A DNA stretch of 64,000 nt from Oceanicella actignis. Lineage in GTDB: Bacteria; Pseudomonadota; Alphaproteobacteria; Rhodobacterales; Rhodobacteraceae. The notes below the pieces were generated by a model. The model made no database searches. It worked only from the letters and a program-made list of their open reading frames with translations, and was not told the DNA's origin. How positions within the stretch are numbered: position 1 is the first letter of the stretch; every line of letters starts with the position of its first letter. Location of the stretch: positions 372,001-436,000 of the forward strand of contig NZ_VNHJ01000001.1 of NCBI RefSeq assembly GCF_008124525.1, given 5' to 3'. Shown piece by piece: positions 60,165 through 64,000 of the stretch. The position numbers were made by a program, and so were the translations under genes.

Positions 60165-61492
60165 AAAGCGCCGCCTTCGCCGCGCAACGCCACATGCGCG
60201 AGCATCTTCGCTCGGCGCTCCGACGCGGGCTTGTGGGGGTTCTGGACGTGGGCACGGCCAAGACGGCCTGCTTCATCCTGCGCGTCGATCCCGCGCGGCT
60301 GGCGGCCGCGGGGGCCGAGGACGGACGCCTGGGCGGCTTCGGCGCCATGCGCGTCGTCGGCGCCGGCGTGACGCAGTCGCGCGGCGTGCGCCTGGGCGAG
60401 ATCGTGGACATGGAAGAGGCCGGGCGCGCCATCCGCACCGCGTTGCAGACGGCCGAGAAGATGGCCGGCGTGCGCGTCGATCAGGTCATCGGCGTGCTGC
60501 CGGGCGCGCGGCCGGTCAGCTTCGGCGCCAGCGCCGACGTGGACGTCGAATCGGGCGAGGTGACCGAGGCCGACGTGGCCCGCGCCCTGGCCGCCTGCCC
60601 CGAGCCGCCGCTCGAGGAGGGGCGCGAGATCCTGCACGCGCTGCCGGTCAACTTCACCGTGGACGGGCAAAGCTTTCTGAACGATCCGCGCGGCATGAAC
60701 GGCCGGCGGCTGTCGGTGGACATGCACGTGCTGTCGGTCGCCTCGGGCCCGCTGCGCAACCTGGCGCGCTGCGTGCGCCGCTGCGACCTGGAGCTGGCGG
60801 GGGTGGTCTGCGCGCCCTATGCGGCGGGGCTGTCGAGCCTGGTCGAGGACGAGCAGGAGCTGGGCGCCGCCTGCGTGGACATGGGCGCCGGGGTGACCTC
60901 GGTCTCGATCTTCCTGCGCAAGCAGCTGATCTACGCCGACGCGGCGCGGGTCGGCGGCGCGCATGTGACGCGCGACGTGTCCGAGGCCTTCTCGATCCCC
61001 TTCCAGCAGGCCGAGCGCATCAAGACCCTTCACGGCGGCGCGGTGGCCACCAGCATGGACGACCGCGAGCTGATCGCCGCCCCGCGCCTGGGCGCGGCCG
61101 AGGACGAGCGGCGCATCTCGCGCTCGGCGCTGATCGGGGTGATCCGCCCCCGGCTCGAGGAGATCCTCGAGGAGGTGCGCGCCTCGCTCGACCGGGCCGG
61201 GTTCGAGGCGCTGCCCTCGCGGCGGGTTGTGCTGACGGGGGGCGGCTCGCAGGTGCCGGGGCTTGAAGAGGTGGCGCGGCGCATCCTGGGCCAGCGCGTG
61301 CGCGCGGGGCGGCCGCTGCGCATCGGCGGGCTGCCGCAATCGGCCTCGGGGCCGGCCTTCTCGGCCATCGTCGGGCTGGCCGCCTACGCGGTGCGCCCGC
61401 AGGACGAGTTCTGGGACTTCGAGGCGCCCTCGGCGCTGGACGGGGCGACGCGGCTGCGGCGGGCCGTGCGCTGGTTCCGGGACAACTGGTGA
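60161..61492 (+). CDS. ftsA: Cell division protein FtsA
   Basis: A 443-residue actin-like ATPase that anchors FtsZ to the membrane. Motifs: GVLDVGTAKTACFIL (phosphate 1), AACVDMGAGVTSVSIF (phosphate 2) and VVLTGGGSQVPGLEEVA (adenosine). The SHMA/1C domain lies near VIGVLPGARPVSFGA. The C-terminal end WFRDNW with basic residues could be the amphipathic membrane helix. A 107-base gap leads to ftsZ. Confidence 0.96.
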   Translation: MKSAAFAAQRHMREHLRSALRRGLVGVLDVGTAKTACFILRVDPARLAAAGAEDGRLGGFGAMRVVGAGVTQSRGVRLGEIVDMEEAGRAIRTALQTAEKMAGVRVDQVIGVLPGARPVSFGASADVDVESGEVTEADVARALAACPEPPLEEGREILHALPVNFTVDGQSFLNDPRGMNGRRLSVDMHVLSVASGPLRNLARCVRRCDLELAGVVCAPYAAGLSSLVEDEQELGAACVDMGAGVTSVSIFLRKQLIYADAARVGGAHVTRDVSEAFSIPFQQAERIKTLHGGAVATSMDDRELIAAPRLGAAEDERRISRSALIGVIRPRLEEILEEVRASLDRAGFEALPSRRVVLTGGGSQVPGLEEVARRILGQRVRAGRPLRIGGLPQSASGPAFSAIVGLAAYAVRPQDEFWDFEAPSALDGATRLRRAVRWFRDNW

Positions 61493-61513
61493 CCGGCGCG
61501 GGCGCAATTCGCG

Positions 61514-61541
61514 CGTGACCGGCCTGTCGCTTTGAGATACT
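61514..61541 (+). promoter_or_regulatory. Weak candidate promoter of ftsZ
   Basis: GTGACC (61514-61519) and GATACT (61536-61541), 16 bases apart, are the best sigma-70-like pair in the AT-richer ftsA-ftsZ gap. Four of six matches each. Confidence 0.3.
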
Positions 61542-61599
61542 TTCGTCGCAAAGACAAAAAGAACGACACGAGCAGCAGCAACAAGAACAGGCGGTTCCA

Positions 61600-63153
61600 A
61601 TGTCCCTCAATCTGGTAATGCCGGAGCAGTCCGAGCTTCGCCCGCGCATCACGGTGTTCGGCGTCGGCGGCGCGGGCGGCAACGCGGTCAACAACATGAT
61701 CGACAAGGCGCTCGAGGGCGCCGAGTTCGTCGTCGCCAACACCGACGCGCAGGCCCTGCAGCAGTCGCGCGCCACGCGCCGCATCCAGCTGGGCACCGGC
61801 GTCACCCAGGGGCTGGGCGCCGGCGCCAAGCCCGAGGTGGGCTGCGCGGCGGCCGAGGAATCGCTCGACGAGATCGTCGAGCATCTGTCGGGCGCGCACA
61901 TGTGCTTCATCACCGCGGGCATGGGCGGCGGCACCGGCACCGGCGCCGCGCCGGTCATCGCCCGCGCCGCGCGCGAGATGGGCGTGCTGACCGTGGGCGT
62001 GGTGACCAAGCCCTTCCACTTCGAGGGCGCCAAGCGCATGCGCCAGGCCGAGGGCGGGATCGCCGAGCTGCAGAAGGTGGTGGACACCCTCATCATCATC
62101 CCGAACCAGAACCTGTTCCGCCTGGCCAACGAGCGCACCACCTTCGCCGAGGCCTTCATGATGGCCGACGACGTGCTGTATCAGGGCGTCAAGGGCGTGA
62201 CCGACCTGATGGTGCGGCCGGGCCTGATCAACCTCGACTTCGCCGACGTGCGCTCGGTGATGGACGAGATGGGCAAGGCCATGATGGGCACCGGCGAGGC
62301 CGAGGGCGAGAACCGCGCCATCCAGGCCGCCGAGAAGGCCATCGCCAACCCGCTGCTGGACGAGATCAGCCTCAAGGGCGCGCGCGGCGTGCTCATCAAC
62401 ATCACCGGCGGCTACGATCTGACGCTGTTCGAGCTGGACGAGGCCGCCAACCGCATCCGCCAGGAGGTGGACCCCGACGCGAACATCATCGTCGGCTCGA
62501 CCCTGGACCCCGAGATCGAGGGCGTGATGCGCGTCTCGGTCGTGGCCACCGGCATCGACGCCGAGGCCCCCGCGGCCGCGGGCGAGGCGCCGCGCCGCGA
62601 CGTGGCGACGCCGGTCTCGGACATCGCCGCGCCCGCGCGCCAGGAGGCCGCCCAGGCCCCCGCCGCGCGCGCCGAGGCCCCCGCGGCGCCGGCCCCCGAA
62701 GCCGCGCCCGCGCCCGAGGCGGCCCGCGTCGCCCCGGCCGCCGTTGCGCGCGACGACGCCTTCATCGCGCCGCCGCCCGAGACCCCGGCCCAGGCCGCGC
62801 GCGAGGTCGAGCCCTCGCCCGAGGTGCTGGCCCGCCTGCGCGAGGCGGTGCGCAAGCAGCCCGAGGACGCCGCCCCGCGGCCCCAGCGCCCGGCCGAGCG
62901 TCCCGCCGCCGCGCCCGCCCAGCCCGCCCACCCCGCGCGCCCGGCCGCGTCCGCGGCCCGTCCGGCCGCCCCGCGCGCCGACGACGCCGAGCGCGGCCGC
63001 TTCGGCATCAGCAGCCTGATCCACCGCATGACCGGCGGCGCCGAGGCCGCCGCTCCGCGCCCGCATCGCGAGCCGCGCGTGGGCGGCGCCGATCTGACCG
63101 ACGAGGACCGCCAGCGCGACATCCCCGCCTTCCTGCGCCGTCAGGCCAACTGA
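61600..63153 (+). CDS. ftsZ: Cell division protein FtsZ
   Basis: A 517-residue tubulin-like GTPase that forms the division ring. The GTP signature GGGTGTG is at residues 109-115, with [15 protein letters not shown] near the start, and the T7 loop in [15 protein letters not shown]. After residue ~320 an Ala/Pro-rich linker of about 150 residues, longer than in E. coli, leads to the conserved tail ending [11 protein letters not shown], which contacts FtsA and other partners. A terminator follows. Confidence 0.98.
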   Translation: MSLNLVMPEQSELRPRITVFGVGGAGGNAVNNMIDKALEGAEFVVANTDAQALQQSRATRRIQLGTGVTQGLGAGAKPEVGCAAAEESLDEIVEHLSGAHMCFITAGMGGGTGTGAAPVIARAAREMGVLTVGVVTKPFHFEGAKRMRQAEGGIAELQKVVDTLIIIPNQNLFRLANERTTFAEAFMMADDVLYQGVKGVTDLMVRPGLINLDFADVRSVMDEMGKAMMGTGEAEGENRAIQAAEKAIANPLLDEISLKGARGVLINITGGYDLTLFELDEAANRIRQEVDPDANIIVGSTLDPEIEGVMRVSVVATGIDAEAPAAAGEAPRRDVATPVSDIAAPARQEAAQAPAARAEAPAAPAPEAAPAPEAARVAPAAVARDDAFIAPPPETPAQAAREVEPSPEVLARLREAVRKQPEDAAPRPQRPAERPAAAPAQPAHPARPAASAARPAAPRADDAERGRFGISSLIHRMTGGAEAAAPRPHREPRVGGADLTDEDRQRDIPAFLRRQAN

Positions 63154-63178
63154 GGCGGCGCCGCGCCCCAGGCTATGG

Positions 63179-63209
63179 CCCGCCCGGTTCGCCGGGCGGG
63201 TTTTTCTTT
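63179..63209 (+). terminator. Rho-independent terminator after ftsZ
   Basis: A perfect 9-bp stem (63179-63187 with 63192-63200), a TTCG tetraloop and TTTTTCTTT lie 25 bases after the ftsZ stop. It ends the dcw transcript before lpxC. Confidence 0.93.
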
Positions 63210-63243
63210 GCGCGCAATGCCTTGCCCCCGCTCCGTGAGCGAT

Positions 63244-63269
63244 GTTGCAAAGCGACATAATGCTTTATT
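63244..63269 (+). promoter_or_regulatory. AT-rich promoter region of lpxC
   Basis: CATAAT (63255-63260, five of six -10 matches) and TTGCAA (63244-63249) followed by TTATTT are both seen; the exact -35/-10 pairing is unclear. The region is the only AT-rich stretch between the ftsZ terminator and lpxC. Confidence 0.35.
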
Positions 63270-63336
63270 TGCCTTGAACGTTCCCATTCCGTATCTCCAC
63301 GATCACAACAAGAACGACAGGCGAGAGGACGAAGCG

Positions 63337-64000
63337 GTGCAGACCACGGTCAAGAGCGAGCTGAGTTTCGAAGGGCGCGGCCTTCACAGCGGCGCGCCCG
63401 CGCGCATGCGCATCCTTCCCGCCTCGGGCGAATACGGCATCTGGTTCAAGCGCACCGACCTGCGCGGCGTCGATCCGATGATCCCCGCCCGCTACGACGC
63501 GGTGTGCGACACGCGGCTGTGCACGCGCCTGGCCAACGCCGACGGGGCCTCGGTCTCGACGGTCGAGCATGTGATGGCCGCCCTCGCCGGCTGCGGCGTG
63601 GACAACGCGCTGATCGAGATCGACGGCCCCGAGGCGCCGATCATGGACGGCTCCTCGCGGCCCTTCGCCGAGGCCATCGCCCGCGTCGGCCTGCGCCTGG
63701 TCGAGGGCGAGGACCGCGTCATCCGCATCCTCGCCCCCGTCGAGGTGCGCGAGGGCGGGCGCCTGGCGCGGCTCGAACCCTCGGACAGCTTCGAGATCGA
63801 CTTCGGCATCGAGTTCGACGATCCCGCCATCGGCGCCCAGTCCAAGCGCCTGCGCCTGGTCAACGGCGCCTTCCTCGAGCATCTGCACGACAGCCGCACC
63901 TTCTGCCGCAAGGAAGAGGTGGACATGCTGCGCAGCATGGGGCTGGCGCTGGGCGGCTCGCTCGAGAACGCGATCGTGGTCGATCGCGGCGCCGTCCTCA
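63337..64000 (+). CDS. lpxC: UDP-3-O-acyl-N-acetylglucosamine deacetylase (cut by window edge)
   Basis: The first 221 residues of LpxC, the committed step of lipid A synthesis. It starts VQTTVKSELSFEGRGLHSG from a GTG at 63337 with GAGAGGA upstream; no ATG fits. The zinc ligand His is in VSTVEHVMAALAGCGVDNAL, and EIDGPEAPIMDGSSRPFAEA is diagnostic. The HKxxD part of the active site lies beyond the window. It is transcribed separately from dcw after the ftsZ terminator. Confidence 0.96.
   Translation, partial: MQTTVKSELSFEGRGLHSGAPARMRILPASGEYGIWFKRTDLRGVDPMIPARYDAVCDTRLCTRLANADGASVSTVEHVMAALAGCGVDNALIEIDGPEAPIMDGSSRPFAEAIARVGLRLVEGEDRVIRILAPVEVREGGRLARLEPSDSFEIDFGIEFDDPAIGAQSKRLRLVNGAFLEHLHDSRTFCRKEEVDMLRSMGLALGGSLENAIVVDRGAVL

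Overview
The window is a very GC-rich (roughly 70% or more) chromosomal segment from an alphaproteobacterium, most probably a member of the Rhodobacterales. The evidence is the order of the division and cell wall (dcw) cluster, an rnpB gene followed by a long mraZ leader that resembles the UpsM leader of Rhodobacter sphaeroides, a GTTC-N7-GTTC (alphaproteobacterial LexA) box in front of dnaE2, and gene neighbourhoods such as rpiA-gor and hflK-hflC-DUF2065-htrA. No species can be named from the sequence alone. High GC makes long false open frames common on the opposite strand of real genes (for example opposite alaS, dnaE2 and pepN); these are left out.

Left part (1-24 kb): housekeeping and stress genes. 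These are the tail of a gamma-glutamyltransferase, hspQ (minus), an AEC-type carrier, a lipoprotein lytic transglycosylase-like protein and alaS. A minus-strand trio follows (an Ldh-family dehydrogenase, a 2-keto-4-pentenoate hydratase-like enzyme and a DUF486 membrane protein). Next come a GST, a 610-residue low-complexity protein (minus), thiamine diphosphokinase overlapping tail-to-tail with sdaA, then rpiA-gor, hflK-hflC-DUF2065-htrA with a clear terminator, and an orphan SOS-controlled dnaE2 (minus).

Middle (24-41 kb): pepN (minus) diverges from glcB (malate synthase G), which is coupled to a GlcG/HbpS-like protein. A VOC protein and a glycerate-2-kinase follow, so glyoxylate/glycerate metabolism is concentrated here. 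Then come a VPLP-CTERM surface protein and a universal stress protein. A minus-strand block of four genes looks like an operon: a three-domain phosphoribosyltransferase / alpha-beta hydrolase / erythromycin-esterase fusion, a rhomboid protease, an HPF-like/sigma-70-like protein and a membrane-anchored Clp-fold (SDH) protease. It is the most unusual block in the window. A GNAT acetyltransferase and an AmpD-like amidase read the other way.

Right part (41-64 kb): rnpB, a 13-bp tandem repeat, MraZ-box-like repeats, a promoter and a leader hairpin that together look like a UpsM sRNA locus, then the dcw cluster mraZ-rsmH-ftsL-ftsI-murE-murF-mraY-murD-ftsW-murG-murC-(APC permease)-murB-ddl-ftsQ-ftsA-ftsZ, a terminator, and the start of lpxC. 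Most neighbours overlap by ATGA, so the cluster is probably translated as a coupled series that makes lipid II and the divisome. An amino-acid-permease-like gene between murC and murB is atypical.

A recurring theme is short tandem repeats. Those with 13, 26, 42 or 48 bp periods lie between genes, a 12-bp repeat lies just upstream of sdaA, and 12-bp in-frame repeats lie inside the 610-residue protein and FtsI.
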